Numbered from the stretch's first letter, positions 1 to 8,550 are shown. The stretch is DNA of 64,000 bases from Aliarcobacter butzleri (GCF_900187115.1 NZ_LT906455.1:558001-622000), one strand, 5' to 3'. The notes: generated from the letters alone by a model not told the origin. A program made the numbers and translations.

Positions 1-1
1 T

Positions 2-568
2 ATATCTCCTCTTGAAAATGCTTATCCAGCACTAAAAGAGACACCAAAAGATATAAAATATATTTTAGTTTTAGGAAACGGACATAAAACAAATGATAAT
101 TTTCCTATAACATCTGAACTAAATACAACAGCTATAAATAGACTTATTGAAGGTATAAGACACTATAAAAACTTAGAAAATTCAAAACTAATAGTTTCTG
201 GTTATAGTTTTGATGATGTAAATTCTCATGCTCAAATGCAAAAAAAATTAGCAATAAGTTTAGGAGTAAATGAAGCAGATATTATTACTCTTGATACTCC
301 AAAAGATACAAAAGAAGAAGCAATAGAAGCTAAAAAAATAGTAGGAAATCAAAAACTTATTCTTGTAACAACAGCAAGTCATATGAAAAGAGCTGTTATG
401 TTGTTTGAAAAAGAAGACTTAAATATAATTGCTAGTCCTACAAATCATAAATTTTTTACAAGCACTTATCCAACTTCATATTTTAATGCAACAAATATCA
501 AAAAAGTTGAGTTGGCATTTCACGAATATTTAGGAATGGTTTATTCTTATGTAAAAGGTGAAATCTAG
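2..568 (+). CDS. YdcF/ElyC-like DUF218 domain protein (5' end outside window)
   Basis: The reading frame is open from the left edge of the window, so only the C-terminal ~188 residues are visible. They carry the DUF218 pattern: a hydrophobic strand followed by a Gly-rich turn (VLGNGHKTND), an SGY strand (LIVSGY), and late in the protein the VTTASHMKRA helix that is conserved in YdcF, SanA and ElyC proteins. These are inner-membrane-associated proteins linked to cell-envelope processes, with no firmly assigned reaction. The gene ends 56 nt before the metal ABC transporter pair, so it could belong to the same transcript. The family call is good. The N-terminus, any membrane anchor and the exact role cannot be judged here. 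Confidence 0.8.
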   Translation: MSPLENAYPALKETPKDIKYILVLGNGHKTNDNFPITSELNTTAINRLIEGIRHYKNLENSKLIVSGYSFDDVNSHAQMQKKLAISLGVNEADIITLDTPKDTKEEAIEAKKIVGNQKLILVTTASHMKRAVMLFEKEDLNIIASPTNHKFFTSTYPTSYFNATNIKKVELAFHEYLGMVYSYVKGEI

Positions 569-624
569 AAAGATTAATCCACATTTAGATAAAATTGCAA
601 CAAAGTTGCAAATAGAGGTTTTTA

Positions 625-1365
625 GTGGAATTAATAAATATAAGTAATCTATCTTTTAAATATCAAAAAACAAATGTATTAGAAAATATAAATTTATCTA
701 TCAAAAGTGATGATTTTTTGGCTATTATTGGACCAAATGGTGGTGGAAAATCAACTCTTTTAAAACTCATTTTAGGTTTATTAGAACCTCAAAGTGGAAC
801 AATAATAAAAAATATTAAAACAAGCCAAATGGGATATGTTCCTCAAAATACAAACTTAAATATGGATTTTCCAATAACTGCACTTGAGATTGTTTTGATG
901 GGACATACAACTTCAAAAAGAAAAATATTTGGTTACTCAAAAGAGGATATTGCTTGTGCTAAATTATCTTTAGAACAAGTTGGAATGAGTGCATACGCAA
1001 ACTCTAAAATTGGAGATTTAAGTGGAGGACAAAGACAAAGAGTTTTTATAGCACGAGCACTTTGTTCTAATCCAAAAATTATGCTTTTAGATGAACCAAC
1101 GGCAAGTATTGATGTAAAAGGACAACAAGAGATATATGATTTATTACAAGAGCTAAATAAACAAATATGTGTTGTTGTTGTAAGTCACGATATTTCGGTT
1201 TTATTAAATTATGCTAAAAATGTAGCACATATAAATAAAAATATAGTTTATCACTCTTTAGAAAATATTCAAAAAAATTTAACAACACAAAATGAACATT
1301 TATGCGAAGTTGAACTTCTTTCGGCTTTAGGTAAAACTCAAATTTGTTGTAATCATACTCACTAA
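625..1365 (+). CDS. Metal ABC transporter ATP-binding protein (ZnuC/MntB-like)
   Basis: ATPase subunit of an ABC importer of the zinc/manganese/iron family. It has a Walker A at residues 36-44 (GPNGGGKST), an ABC signature LSGGQ from residue 132 and a Walker B with Asp156-Glu157. The start is GTG with AGAGG six bases upstream. The next gene encodes the matching membrane permease 13 nt downstream, so the two form an operon. No substrate-binding lipoprotein (ZnuA type) is present in the window, so the substrate cannot be fixed; zinc or manganese is most likely. The last residues contain a Cys-Cys-Asn-His-Thr-His cluster, which is unusual for this subunit and looks able to bind metal. Confidence 0.88.
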   Translation: MELINISNLSFKYQKTNVLENINLSIKSDDFLAIIGPNGGGKSTLLKLILGLLEPQSGTIIKNIKTSQMGYVPQNTNLNMDFPITALEIVLMGHTTSKRKIFGYSKEDIACAKLSLEQVGMSAYANSKIGDLSGGQRQRVFIARALCSNPKIMLLDEPTASIDVKGQQEIYDLLQELNKQICVVVVSHDISVLLNYAKNVAHINKNIVYHSLENIQKNLTTQNEHLCEVELLSALGKTQICCNHTH

Positions 1366-1378
1366 AGGTAAAAATATA

Positions 1379-2179
1379 ATGTTTGAAATTTTACAATATG
1401 ATTTTATTCAAAATGCTTTGATATCAGGGATTCTTATCTCTATTGCTGCAGGAATTATAGGTTCTCTTGTAGTTGTAAATAAAGTTACATTTCTAACAGG
1501 TGGAATAGCTCATAGCTCTTATGGTGGAATTGGGCTTGCTATTTATTTAGGAATTCCTGTACTTTTGGGAGCAACAATTTTTGCGGTGATTACAGCTATT
1601 TTAATAGCTTTTATAACTTTAAAAAATAGAACAAGAATAGATGCAATTATTGGTATGATGTGGGCAAGTGGTATGGCAATAGGAATTATTTTTGTCGATT
1701 TAACTCCTGGCTATAATGTAGATTTAATGAGTTATTTGTTTGGAAGTATTATTGCAGTTTCTCATCAAGATATTATTTATATGACTCTTTTAGATGTTTT
1801 TATAATTGCAATTGTTGTATTTTTTTATAAACAAATACTTGCAGTTTCATATGATAGTGAATTTGCAAGTCTTAGAGGAATAAATGTAGAGTTTTTTTAT
1901 ACACTGATTTTGATTCTATCAGCACTTTGTGTTGTTGCTGCAATTAAAGCAGTTGGACTTATACTTGTTATTGCACTTCTTACAATTCCAACTTATTTAG
2001 CAGAAACTTTTGCAAGTAGACTTTCAAATATGATGATAATTAGCGCTATTTTAGCTACAATATTCACTATTATTGGACTTGTTGTTTCATATCTTTATGA
2101 TATTAGTTCAGGTGCAAGTATTATTATGGTGGCAGTTGTGATTTTAGGAGTTGTGAAACTTTTGAAATTAAAAAAATAA
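1379..2179 (+). CDS. Metal ABC transporter permease (ZnuB/MntC-like, ABC-3 family)
   Basis: Integral membrane partner of the preceding ATPase. The 266 residues are almost entirely hydrophobic, with about eight membrane segments, and show the ABC-3 family hallmarks: an early GGIAHSSYGGIGLA segment and a late segment rich in Ile/Leu/Ala with the KAVGLILVIALLTIP motif. It would form the metal channel in the inner membrane. The gene starts 13 nt after the ATPase stop codon, behind an AAAGG site. Metal specificity (zinc, manganese or iron) is not readable from the sequence because the binding protein is missing from this locus. Confidence 0.88.
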   Translation: MFEILQYDFIQNALISGILISIAAGIIGSLVVVNKVTFLTGGIAHSSYGGIGLAIYLGIPVLLGATIFAVITAILIAFITLKNRTRIDAIIGMMWASGMAIGIIFVDLTPGYNVDLMSYLFGSIIAVSHQDIIYMTLLDVFIIAIVVFFYKQILAVSYDSEFASLRGINVEFFYTLILILSALCVVAAIKAVGLILVIALLTIPTYLAETFASRLSNMMIISAILATIFTIIGLVVSYLYDISSGASIIMVAVVILGVVKLLKLKK

Positions 2180-2202
2180 AAAATAAAATCGGAAAGACCA
2201 AA

Positions 2203-3027
2203 ATGAATGAAAAAATAGAAATAGGAAAAATAAATACTTTAAAAGTAAATAGAGTAAGTGAACCAGGAATATATTTGATAAGTGGCGATGAAACAGAAGT
2301 TTTATTGCCAAATGCTTATGTTGAAAAATCAATGTTAGTTGATAGTTTGTTAGATGTGTTTATTTATACAGATAGTGAGGATAGACTTGTAGCAACTACT
2401 TTAAAGCCATATTTATACCTACATGAATTTGCTTTTTTAAAAGTTGTAGATACTGCAAAATTTGGAGCATTTGTTGATATTGGTTTACCAAAAGATATTT
2501 TAGTTCCAAAAAATAGACAAAAAAGTAGTTTTTTTGTTGGTTCATACAAAGTTTTACAATTACAACTAGATGAAAAAACAAATAGACTTATAGCTTCTGA
2601 AAAATATGATTTATTAAAAAAAATAAGAAACTTAGAAAAAAATGATGAAGTAGAAATAATCCTTTATTCTAAAACACCATTAGGTTATAAAGTAATTGTA
2701 AATAATCGTTATGAAGGTATGATTTTCCATAGTGAAGTTTTTGAAAATTTAAAAATTGGTGACAAAAAAAGAGCTTATGTAAAAAATGTGAGAGAAGACA
2801 ATAAACTTGATATATCTTTACAAAAAATAGGTCAAAAAATAGTAGATGATAAAGTTTTTGAAGTTTTAGAAAAAAATGATGGAAAACTGAATTTTACATA
2901 TAAAAGTGAAGCAGAAGATATAAAAGAAGTTTTTGGAATAAGTAAAAAATCTTTTAAAGCATCTTTAACAAAACTTTTAAGTGAAAACAAAATAATTTTA
3001 GAAGAAAATTGCATAAGGATAAAATAA
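2203..3027 (+). CDS. S1 RNA-binding domain protein, CvfB/YitL-like
   Basis: A 274-residue cytoplasmic protein with the layout of the CvfB family: tandem OB-fold/S1-like modules and a C-terminal winged-helix-like tail. The clearest S1 module is around residues 75-115, where FLKVVDTAKFGAFVDIGL has the usual alternation of S1 strands; a second lies near residues 145-210. CvfB proteins bind RNA and influence virulence-factor or stress gene expression in Firmicutes, but no precise reaction is known. The gene starts 23 nt after the permease and may be read from the same transcript. Confidence in the domain is high; in the specific function it is low. Confidence 0.75.
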   Translation: MNEKIEIGKINTLKVNRVSEPGIYLISGDETEVLLPNAYVEKSMLVDSLLDVFIYTDSEDRLVATTLKPYLYLHEFAFLKVVDTAKFGAFVDIGLPKDILVPKNRQKSSFFVGSYKVLQLQLDEKTNRLIASEKYDLLKKIRNLEKNDEVEIILYSKTPLGYKVIVNNRYEGMIFHSEVFENLKIGDKKRAYVKNVREDNKLDISLQKIGQKIVDDKVFEVLEKNDGKLNFTYKSEAEDIKEVFGISKKSFKASLTKLLSENKIILEENCIRIK

Positions 3028-3071
3028 AAAATATCTTGATTTAGAATAAGAGTATTTTTATCCGATTTCAC

Positions 3072-3077
3072 TATAAT
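3072..3077 (+). promoter_or_regulatory. Likely -10 box of the tpx promoter
   Basis: A perfect TATAAT lies 30 bases before the tpx start codon, in the gap after the S1-domain gene. No convincing -35 box is present at normal spacing. This is common for vegetative promoters in Campylobacterota, which rely on an extended -10 and AT-rich upstream DNA. Confidence 0.5.
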
Positions 3078-3107
3078 TTCAAAAATATATTAATAAAGGA
3101 TTTATAA

Positions 3108-3647
3108 ATGGCAACAGTAAAATTTAAAGGTGAACTTGAAGTAACTTTAAATGGTACAGAATTAAATGTTGGTGATATTGCTCCAGTTGTTACAGTTGTA
3201 GGACAAGATTTAAGTGATATTACTATTGGTGGACAAAATGGAAAAGCTCAAGTTATTGTAGTTGTTCCTTCTTTAGATACAGGTGTTTGTGCAACTGAAA
3301 CTAGAAGATTTAATAGCGAAGCAGCAAAAATTGAAAATGCAGAAGTTATTGTAGTTTCTATGGATTTACCATTTGCTATGAAAAGATTTTGTACAACTGA
3401 AGGAATAGAAAACTTAAAAGTTGGTTCAGATTTTAGAGCAAAAGCTTTTGCTAAATCTTATGGTGTTTTACAAGCAAATGGACCATTGGCAGGACTTACA
3501 GCTCGAGCAGTATTTATCATAAATGCTTCTGGAAAAATTGTTTATAAACAAATAGTTCCAGAAATTACGGCTGAACCAGATTATGAAGCAGTTTTAGAAG
3601 CTGCAAAAGGTGCTACATCAACTTCTTGTTGTGGAAGTTGTCACTAA
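3108..3647 (+). CDS. tpx: Thiol peroxidase Tpx (atypical 2-Cys peroxiredoxin)
   Basis: Reduces hydrogen peroxide and organic peroxides using thioredoxin. The peroxidatic cysteine is Cys61 in PSLDTGVCATETRRFN and the resolving cysteine is Cys95 in RFCTTEGIENL. Those are the standard Tpx positions and spacing. The first ~165 residues have the usual family length. The protein then ends in an extra Ser-Cys-Cys-Gly-Ser-Cys-His tail, which normal Tpx enzymes lack and which could bind metal or act as an extra redox site. The gene has its own -10 box and is closed by a strong hairpin, so it is probably monocistronic. Confidence 0.95.
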   Translation: MATVKFKGELEVTLNGTELNVGDIAPVVTVVGQDLSDITIGGQNGKAQVIVVVPSLDTGVCATETRRFNSEAAKIENAEVIVVSMDLPFAMKRFCTTEGIENLKVGSDFRAKAFAKSYGVLQANGPLAGLTARAVFIINASGKIVYKQIVPEITAEPDYEAVLEAAKGATSTSCCGSCH

Positions 3648-3649
3648 TT

Positions 3650-3675
3650 TTTAAAGCCACTTTTGTGGCTTTAAA
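3650..3675 (+). terminator. Rho-independent terminator after tpx
   Basis: An 11-bp perfect stem (TTTAAAGCCAC / GTGGCTTTAAA) with a TTTT loop starts two bases after the tpx stop codon. The stem is symmetrical and flanked by T runs on the left, so it may act in both directions. Confidence 0.75.
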
Positions 3676-3718
3676 CTTCCATATTCTTCTTTTTTTCTTT
3701 CGATTAACCAAAAATAGT

Positions 3719-3724
3719 TATAAT
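3719..3724 (+). promoter_or_regulatory. Likely -10 box of the Sel1/Hcp-like gene
   Basis: TATAAT located 35 bases upstream of the start codon, between the tpx terminator and a good AAAGGAG ribosome-binding site. A T-rich stretch sits where the -35 box would be. No clear TTGACA is seen. Confidence 0.45.
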
Positions 3725-3758
3725 ATGTACAATAATAATTTTTTATAAAGGAGAAATT

Positions 3759-4487
3759 ATGTTCAAAAATTTATTTAAAACGATGCTTTTATTGAGTTTA
3801 GGATTTTTAACGTTAAATGCTTCAGTTGTAAATGATGGATTTGAAGAGTTAGAAAAAGGAAATGTTTTAGAAGCTGCAAATATTTTTCAAAACAGTTGTA
3901 ATGAAGGTGCAAGTTCTGGTTGTTATAATCTAGGACTTATGTATTACAAAGGTGATAAAATTGCGAAAAATTATCCAAAAGCAGTACAACTTTTTTCAAA
4001 AGCTTGTGATTTAGGACATACAAATGCTTGTTACAATTTGGCTTATATGTATGAAAATGCACAAGAAGTAAAAGACTCTTTTAAAGCTGTTGAACTATAT
4101 GAAAAACTTTGTAATCAAGGAATTAGTGCAGCTTGTTATAATCTTGGAACTATGTATGAAACTGGTGATGGAGTTGAAAGACACACTTTTAAAGCGGTTG
4201 AATTTTTAACAAAAGCTTGTGATTTGAATCATGCAAAAGCTTGTTATAACCTAGCTGTAAAATACCAAAATGAAGATGGAGTTGAAAAAGCACCTTTAAA
4301 AGCTGCAAACTTATATATAAAATCTTGTGATTTAGGAAATGCATCAGCTTGTTATAATCTTGGAATTATGTATAGCGATGGTAAATTTTTTGCAAAAAAT
4401 AGTGCAAATGCAAAAGAGTATTTTAGAAGAGCTTGTGATATGAATTTTGATGAAGCTTGTAAAGCTTACAATAATCTCAATAAATAA
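3759..4487 (+). CDS. Secreted cysteine-rich Sel1-repeat protein (Hcp-like)
   Basis: A 242-residue protein with an N-terminal signal peptide (about residues 1-21, ending LNA) followed by about six Sel1/TPR-like repeats of 36 residues. Each repeat carries two cysteines in the pattern SC-x6-7-CYNLGxMY, as in the Helicobacter cysteine-rich proteins HcpA-E, where the pair forms one disulfide per repeat. Such proteins are periplasmic or secreted; penicillin binding has been reported for some Hcps, but the general role is unclear. The gene has its own promoter and terminator. The family call is strong; the biological role is open. Confidence 0.88.
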   Translation: MFKNLFKTMLLLSLGFLTLNASVVNDGFEELEKGNVLEAANIFQNSCNEGASSGCYNLGLMYYKGDKIAKNYPKAVQLFSKACDLGHTNACYNLAYMYENAQEVKDSFKAVELYEKLCNQGISAACYNLGTMYETGDGVERHTFKAVEFLTKACDLNHAKACYNLAVKYQNEDGVEKAPLKAANLYIKSCDLGNASACYNLGIMYSDGKFFAKNSANAKEYFRRACDMNFDEACKAYNNLNK

Positions 4488-4490
4488 ATT

Positions 4491-4530
4491 AAAAAAGGCA
4501 ATTCAACTATTTAGTTGAAATTGCTTTTTT
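4491..4530. terminator. Bidirectional terminator between convergent genes
   Basis: A long hairpin with arms AAAAAAGGCAATT-CAACTA and TAGTTGAAATTGCTTTTTT (one bulge) ends in T runs on both strands. It follows the Sel1 gene and overlaps the last codons of the leftward transporter gene, so it can stop transcription from both sides. Confidence 0.85.
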
Positions 4531-5484
4531 ATCTAATTTTGTAAAAATACGAATATAAATTATCTCAGCTATTAGTTCTATAAATGTTTGAGTTACAATA
4601 ACTGCTGGAAGTAGTGGCAAAGCATTTGGTACGGCTAATGCTAAAGGTAAAATAACTAAAGAGTTTCTTGTTGATGAACTAAAAGCTATTGAAACTTTTT
4701 CCTCTTTTTTTAATTTAAATAGTTTTCCTACACTTAATCCAACCATTGGAGCAATAATTGCAAATGCCACATAAATAGGAATAACATATAAAATATCATT
4801 TATTGCTAAACTTAACCTTGGAACAACAGCTAAAATAACAATAAATAGAACTAAAGCAGTTGATGGAACTGGTAAAATATTAAATACATCTACGATTTTT
4901 TCTCCAAAATTACTTTTCTTAGACCAAATTTGAAATATAGTTGCAAGAGAAAATGGAATTAAAATCAAAAAAATAAATGCTTCAATAAATGGTGAAATTT
5001 CTACAAGCAAAGAAGCTTCTTTTCCTAAAAAGATGTTTAGATAAATTGGTAATAATGACATTTGAACTATTAATAAAATCGGAGTTGAGCTAAGAAGAAG
5101 TTTTGCATTTGCTTTTCCTAGATGTGAAAATGTAACAACATAATCAATACAAGGAGTTAATAAAACAAACAAAACTCCCAATTTTAAAAGTGGATTATCT
5201 GGTAAAAATTGTATAAGACTAAAAACAATAATTGGAATAATAATAAAATTTGAAAAAAGCAAAGCAAAAATAAATTTAATATTTTTAAACACCGAAGTTA
5301 GCTCTGATATAGGAACTTGTAAAAAAGTTACAAATAGCATTAGCGCTAAAGCTGGATTGATTGCTGTTTCAAAATATGATGTATTTGGAATAAAAAAAGT
5401 AATTAATATACTAATACTAATAGCTATAAAATATATTATAATTTGCTGATTTTCTAATAGTTCTTTTATCTTTGAAAAATTCAT
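4507..5484 (-). CDS. Bile acid:sodium symporter/ACR3-type transporter
   Basis: An inner-membrane transporter of the BASS superfamily with about ten membrane segments. It resembles ACR3 arsenite exporters: LLTPCIDYVVTFSHLGKAN has the ACR3-type Pro-Cys in the fourth segment, and FSSSTRNSLVILPLALAVP matches the conserved segment of arsenic-resistance members. No arsR or arsC lies nearby, so arsenite export is only a likely function; another anion is possible. I placed the start at the ATG preceded by AAGGA five bases upstream. An upstream in-frame start ten codons earlier lacks a ribosome-binding site. The stop codon lies within a bidirectional terminator. Confidence 0.78.
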   Translation of the reverse strand: MNFSKIKELLENQQIIIYFIAISISILITFFIPNTSYFETAINPALALMLFVTFLQVPISELTSVFKNIKFIFALLFSNFIIIPIIVFSLIQFLPDNPLLKLGVLFVLLTPCIDYVVTFSHLGKANAKLLLSSTPILLIVQMSLLPIYLNIFLGKEASLLVEISPFIEAFIFLILIPFSLATIFQIWSKKSNFGEKIVDVFNILPVPSTALVLFIVILAVVPRLSLAINDILYVIPIYVAFAIIAPMVGLSVGKLFKLKKEEKVSIAFSSSTRNSLVILPLALAVPNALPLLPAVIVTQTFIELIAEIIYIRIFTKLDKKAISTK

Positions 5485-5566
5485 ATATATCCTTATTTTC
5501 TTGTTTTGAATCAATGATACTGATATTTATAATAGCTAAAATCAAATAAAAAATTTAGGAGAATTT

Positions 5567-6757
5567 ATGTTTTCTTGGTACAAAAAATTTACCTCACAGC
5601 CACATCAACCTTTTTTTGTAAATGGTGTTTTATTTTTTGCTCTTTTTATGATGCTATTTATTTTGATTTATTCAAATCTTTTAAATGTTCAAGCGCCATT
5701 ACTTGTATATCATGCTTATAGTTTGGTATTTGTTGTTTTTATTCAGTTCTTTTTAGGCTTTTTATTTGTTGTTTTTCCAAAATTCTTGATGCAAAGTGAA
5801 ATTGCTTCAAAAGATTATATGCGACTATTTTATATATATTTTATTTCAAGTTTGGGAATATTTTTAAGTTTAATCTTTTATTCTAAAATCACTATTGTTT
5901 TTCAAGTTTTACTTTTAATTGCACAAATTCTTAGTTTTAATCTTCTTTATAATATTCATAAAAAAAGTGTTATTAAAGTAAAAGAAGATACTAAATGGGT
6001 TTTAATATCTTTTTTCGTAGGACTTATTTCTCATTTTGTGTTTTTGGTTTCAAATTTAGATTTTATAAATTCATATTTTTTCTCAAAACTTTCGATTAAT
6101 AGTGGATTTTATCTTTTTTTATTTATGATTATTTTTACTATTGCTCAAAGAATGATTCCTTTTTTTACAACGGCAAAAGCTCCAAATTATGTGATAAATA
6201 AAAGCCCAAAAATAGTTCAAACAATCTTTTTATTATTAATTTTAAAAGTTTTTTTATTGTCTTTTGAAAATGCAAAATTAAATCTTATTGCTGATATTCC
6301 ACTTTTATACGTGATAACAAAAGAGTTGATAAGATGGAAATTACCATTATTTAAAGTTCCTTCTATTGTTTGGGTTTTATATCTTGGACTTTATTGGATA
6401 GTTGTTGCTTTTTTTATTTCTATTATAGAAAGTGTATTTGCATTTATTGCTCCAAATTTTTATTTTGAAAAAGCAGTTATTCATACTTTAGCTTTAGGAT
6501 ATTTTGTAACATTGCTTCTTGGTTTTGGAACAAGAGTTATTTTAGGACATTCTGGAAAAGTAATCATCGCAAATAAATTTGCAACTTTTATATTTATTGT
6601 TATGCAATTTGTTGTATTACTTAGAATTTTTTCTTCTATTAGCACAAATTTTGGATTTGATTATGTGTTCTTTATAAATTTGACAGTATTTTTATTACTT
6701 ATACTATTATTTTTATGGTCAAGTAGATATGTTACTATTCTAATAGAAGGTAAATAA
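5567..6757 (+). CDS. NnrS family heme-copper membrane protein
   Basis: A 396-residue polytopic membrane protein with about eleven to twelve hydrophobic segments. NnrS features are the opening HQPFFVNGVLFFALFM (family HPFRPFF-like start), the RMIPFFT motif near the middle, and HTLALGYFVTLLLGFGTRVILGH near the end. NnrS proteins contain heme and copper and protect against nitric oxide stress in denitrifiers, but the reaction is unknown. It starts behind TAGGAG and stands alone: the left neighbour is divergent and the next gene is 250 bp away. No nitric-oxide reductase genes are nearby. Confidence 0.85.
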   Translation: MFSWYKKFTSQPHQPFFVNGVLFFALFMMLFILIYSNLLNVQAPLLVYHAYSLVFVVFIQFFLGFLFVVFPKFLMQSEIASKDYMRLFYIYFISSLGIFLSLIFYSKITIVFQVLLLIAQILSFNLLYNIHKKSVIKVKEDTKWVLISFFVGLISHFVFLVSNLDFINSYFFSKLSINSGFYLFLFMIIFTIAQRMIPFFTTAKAPNYVINKSPKIVQTIFLLLILKVFLLSFENAKLNLIADIPLLYVITKELIRWKLPLFKVPSIVWVLYLGLYWIVVAFFISIIESVFAFIAPNFYFEKAVIHTLALGYFVTLLLGFGTRVILGHSGKVIIANKFATFIFIVMQFVVLLRIFSSISTNFGFDYVFFINLTVFLLLILLFLWSSRYVTILIEGK

Positions 6758-7007
6758 CAAACAATAACATTTAAGAATTAATAATATAAAATGAAAGGAG
6801 AATTTTTTATGTAGTTTCATTATAAAATAATTTATAATAGCAAAGAATTGTTCAAATCTAAAATATCTATAAAAAATAGTTGGAAAAAAGATTAGTGTTA
6901 TTTTTACGTGAAATGTAATTAAAAATTTGATTTAGAATTAAAATTAATTTATTTATAAATATTAGAATGAAATTTATAATGCTACTATGGATTAAAAGGG
7001 TATGTTT
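6758..7007. other. 250-bp AT-rich intergenic region with a start-stop minigene and IR
   Basis: No protein gene is evident here. A well-placed AGGAG (6796-6800) is followed eight bases later by ATG (6809) and immediately by TAG. AATGAAA and TTTCATT around it form a 7-bp inverted repeat that would enclose the AGGAG and ATG in its loop. Further right, a TATAAT at 6975-6980 could drive msrP. Confidence 0.5.
6975..6980 (+). promoter_or_regulatory. Likely -10 box of the msrPQ promoter
   Basis: TATAAT 28 bases upstream of the assigned msrP start, followed by a purine-rich AAAAGGG ribosome-binding site. The upstream 25 bases are AT-rich with no clear -35 element. Confidence 0.45.
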
Positions 7008-7934
7008 ATGAAAATGATAAGAAAAAAATCTTGGCAAATAAATGAAAATCTTGTAACGCCTCAAGAGTTTTTTGAAAAAAGAAGAAGTTTTATAAAACTT
7101 GGAGCAGCATCATTAGTCTCAAGTGGAATGATATTAGAACTTTTAGCAAATGAAAAAGACTCTTTGCCACCTTTAAAACTAAATAGTTTTGAGCAAATAA
7201 CTTCTCATAATAATTTTTATGAATTTACTACAAATCAAAGTGCAGTTAAAGATATGGCACACACTTTGAAAACTAAAAACTGGAAAGTAACAATTGATGG
7301 TTTAGTTGAAAAAACGATGGAAATTGATTTAGATGATTTGAAAAAAATGTTTGATATTGAAGAGAGAATTTATAGATTTAGATGTGTTGAAGGTTGGTCT
7401 ATGGTTGTTCCGTGGAATGGATTTGCACTTTCTAGTTTAATAAAAAAAGTAAAACCACTTTCAAGTGCAAAATATTTAAGATTTGAAACATTAGTTGATA
7501 AAGATAGTTTTCCAGATCAAAACAGAGGCGTATTTTCAACCCTTGATTATCCTTATGTTGAAGGATTACGAATGGATGAAGCTATGAATGATTTATCTTT
7601 TTTAGCTACTGGACTTTATGGACAAAATTTACCAAAACAAAATGGTGCTCCAATAAGACTTGTTGTACCTTGGAAATATGGATTTAAGTCAATTAAATCA
7701 ATTGTAAGAATCTCATTTGTAGAAAAAGAACCACTTAATACTTGGCAAATACAAAATCCAAAAGAGTATGGTTTTTATGCAAATGTAAATCCAAATGTTG
7801 ACCATCCAAGATGGTCTCAAAAAAAAGAGAGAGTTTTAGGAAGTTTTTTAAAACAAAATACTTTAATGTTTAATGGTTACGAAAATGAAGTAGCAAGTTT
7901 GTATAAAAATATGGATTTAACAAAGTATTTTTAG
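7008..7934 (+). CDS. msrP: Protein-methionine-sulfoxide reductase catalytic subunit MsrP
   Basis: Periplasmic molybdopterin enzyme (YedY family) that reduces methionine sulfoxide in oxidised envelope proteins. With the start used here, a twin-arginine signal lies near residues 25-32 (RRSFIKLG). The molybdenum-ligand cysteine is Cys126 in YRFRCVEGWSM. PWNGFAL and VPWKYGFKSIKSI are conserved family segments. I chose the ATG seven bases after AAGGG; the ATG six bases earlier overlaps that site too closely. The stop codon overlaps the GTG of msrQ (TAGTG), so the two are translationally coupled, and MsrQ supplies the electrons. Total length is normal for the family. Confidence 0.93.
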   Translation: MKMIRKKSWQINENLVTPQEFFEKRRSFIKLGAASLVSSGMILELLANEKDSLPPLKLNSFEQITSHNNFYEFTTNQSAVKDMAHTLKTKNWKVTIDGLVEKTMEIDLDDLKKMFDIEERIYRFRCVEGWSMVVPWNGFALSSLIKKVKPLSSAKYLRFETLVDKDSFPDQNRGVFSTLDYPYVEGLRMDEAMNDLSFLATGLYGQNLPKQNGAPIRLVVPWKYGFKSIKSIVRISFVEKEPLNTWQIQNPKEYGFYANVNPNVDHPRWSQKKERVLGSFLKQNTLMFNGYENEVASLYKNMDLTKYF

Positions 7935-8500
7935 TGGCACGATTTTTTATATATTTATTAAGTTTAGCTCCTCTTGTTTACTTAAATATTAGCTTATTTA
8001 TATTTGATAATGTAAATGACCCAATTAAGTACATCTATACAATAACAGGTGCAACAGCAACATTAATACTATTTCTTACAATCTCGATTTCTCTCATAAG
8101 AGATAGAATAAACCTAATAAAATATAGAAAAGAAGTAGGACTTTTAGGATTTTTTTATGCTTTATTACATCTTTTAAATTTTGTAGTTTTAGATGCTTCT
8201 TTTGATTTAGATTTTATTATAAAAGAGACTATTGAAAAACCATTTATATATCTTGGAATGATTGCTTTTTTTATAGTTTTATTTATGTCAATAACTTCAA
8301 CAAAACAACTTTTTAGGAAATATAATAAATATCATAAACTAATATATTTAGCTTTGATTTTAATAACAATTCACTGGATAATGGCACAAAAATCAGTAAA
8401 TATTCCCCAATATATTTACATTCTAATTATAATTTTTATAGGTTTTTCAAAATTATTTCAACAAGTTATAAAAAATATTAAAATAAATAGTTTAAGTTAA
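7934..8500 (+). CDS. msrQ: MsrQ heme-binding membrane subunit
   Basis: Membrane b-type cytochrome that passes electrons from the quinone pool to MsrP. The 188 residues contain about six hydrophobic segments; histidines in ALLHLLNFV, YHKLIYLAL and ITIHWIMAQK are the expected heme ligands of the ferric-reductase-like (YedZ) fold. The GTG start shares its first base with the msrP stop codon. It closes the two-gene operon: the next 250 bp carry a separate transcription unit. Confidence 0.9.
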   Translation: MARFFIYLLSLAPLVYLNISLFIFDNVNDPIKYIYTITGATATLILFLTISISLIRDRINLIKYRKEVGLLGFFYALLHLLNFVVLDASFDLDFIIKETIEKPFIYLGMIAFFIVLFMSITSTKQLFRKYNKYHKLIYLALILITIHWIMAQKSVNIPQYIYILIIIFIGFSKLFQQVIKNIKINSLS

Positions 8501-8518
8501 CTCTCCATTAATTTATGG

Positions 8519-8550
8519 TTGAATTTTAGTTAATCGTGAGTTACTATAAT
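8519..8550 (+). promoter_or_regulatory. Promoter for the candidate small RNA
   Basis: TTGAAT at 8519-8524 and a perfect TATAAT at 8545-8550, separated by 20 bases. The spacing is a little long, so the -35 assignment is weak. The -10 is convincing because no protein gene begins until about 200 bases downstream while a strong terminator lies in between. Confidence 0.45.

Noticed and set aside
4507-5484. Firm arsenite-exporter (arsB/acr3) call
   Set aside because: Key ACR3-like segments are present but there is no arsR or arsC neighbour, and the BASS superfamily carries many substrates.
5484-5514. Upstream start for the ACR3-like transporter
   Set aside because: No ribosome-binding site there, whereas AAGGA lies five bases before the ATG used.
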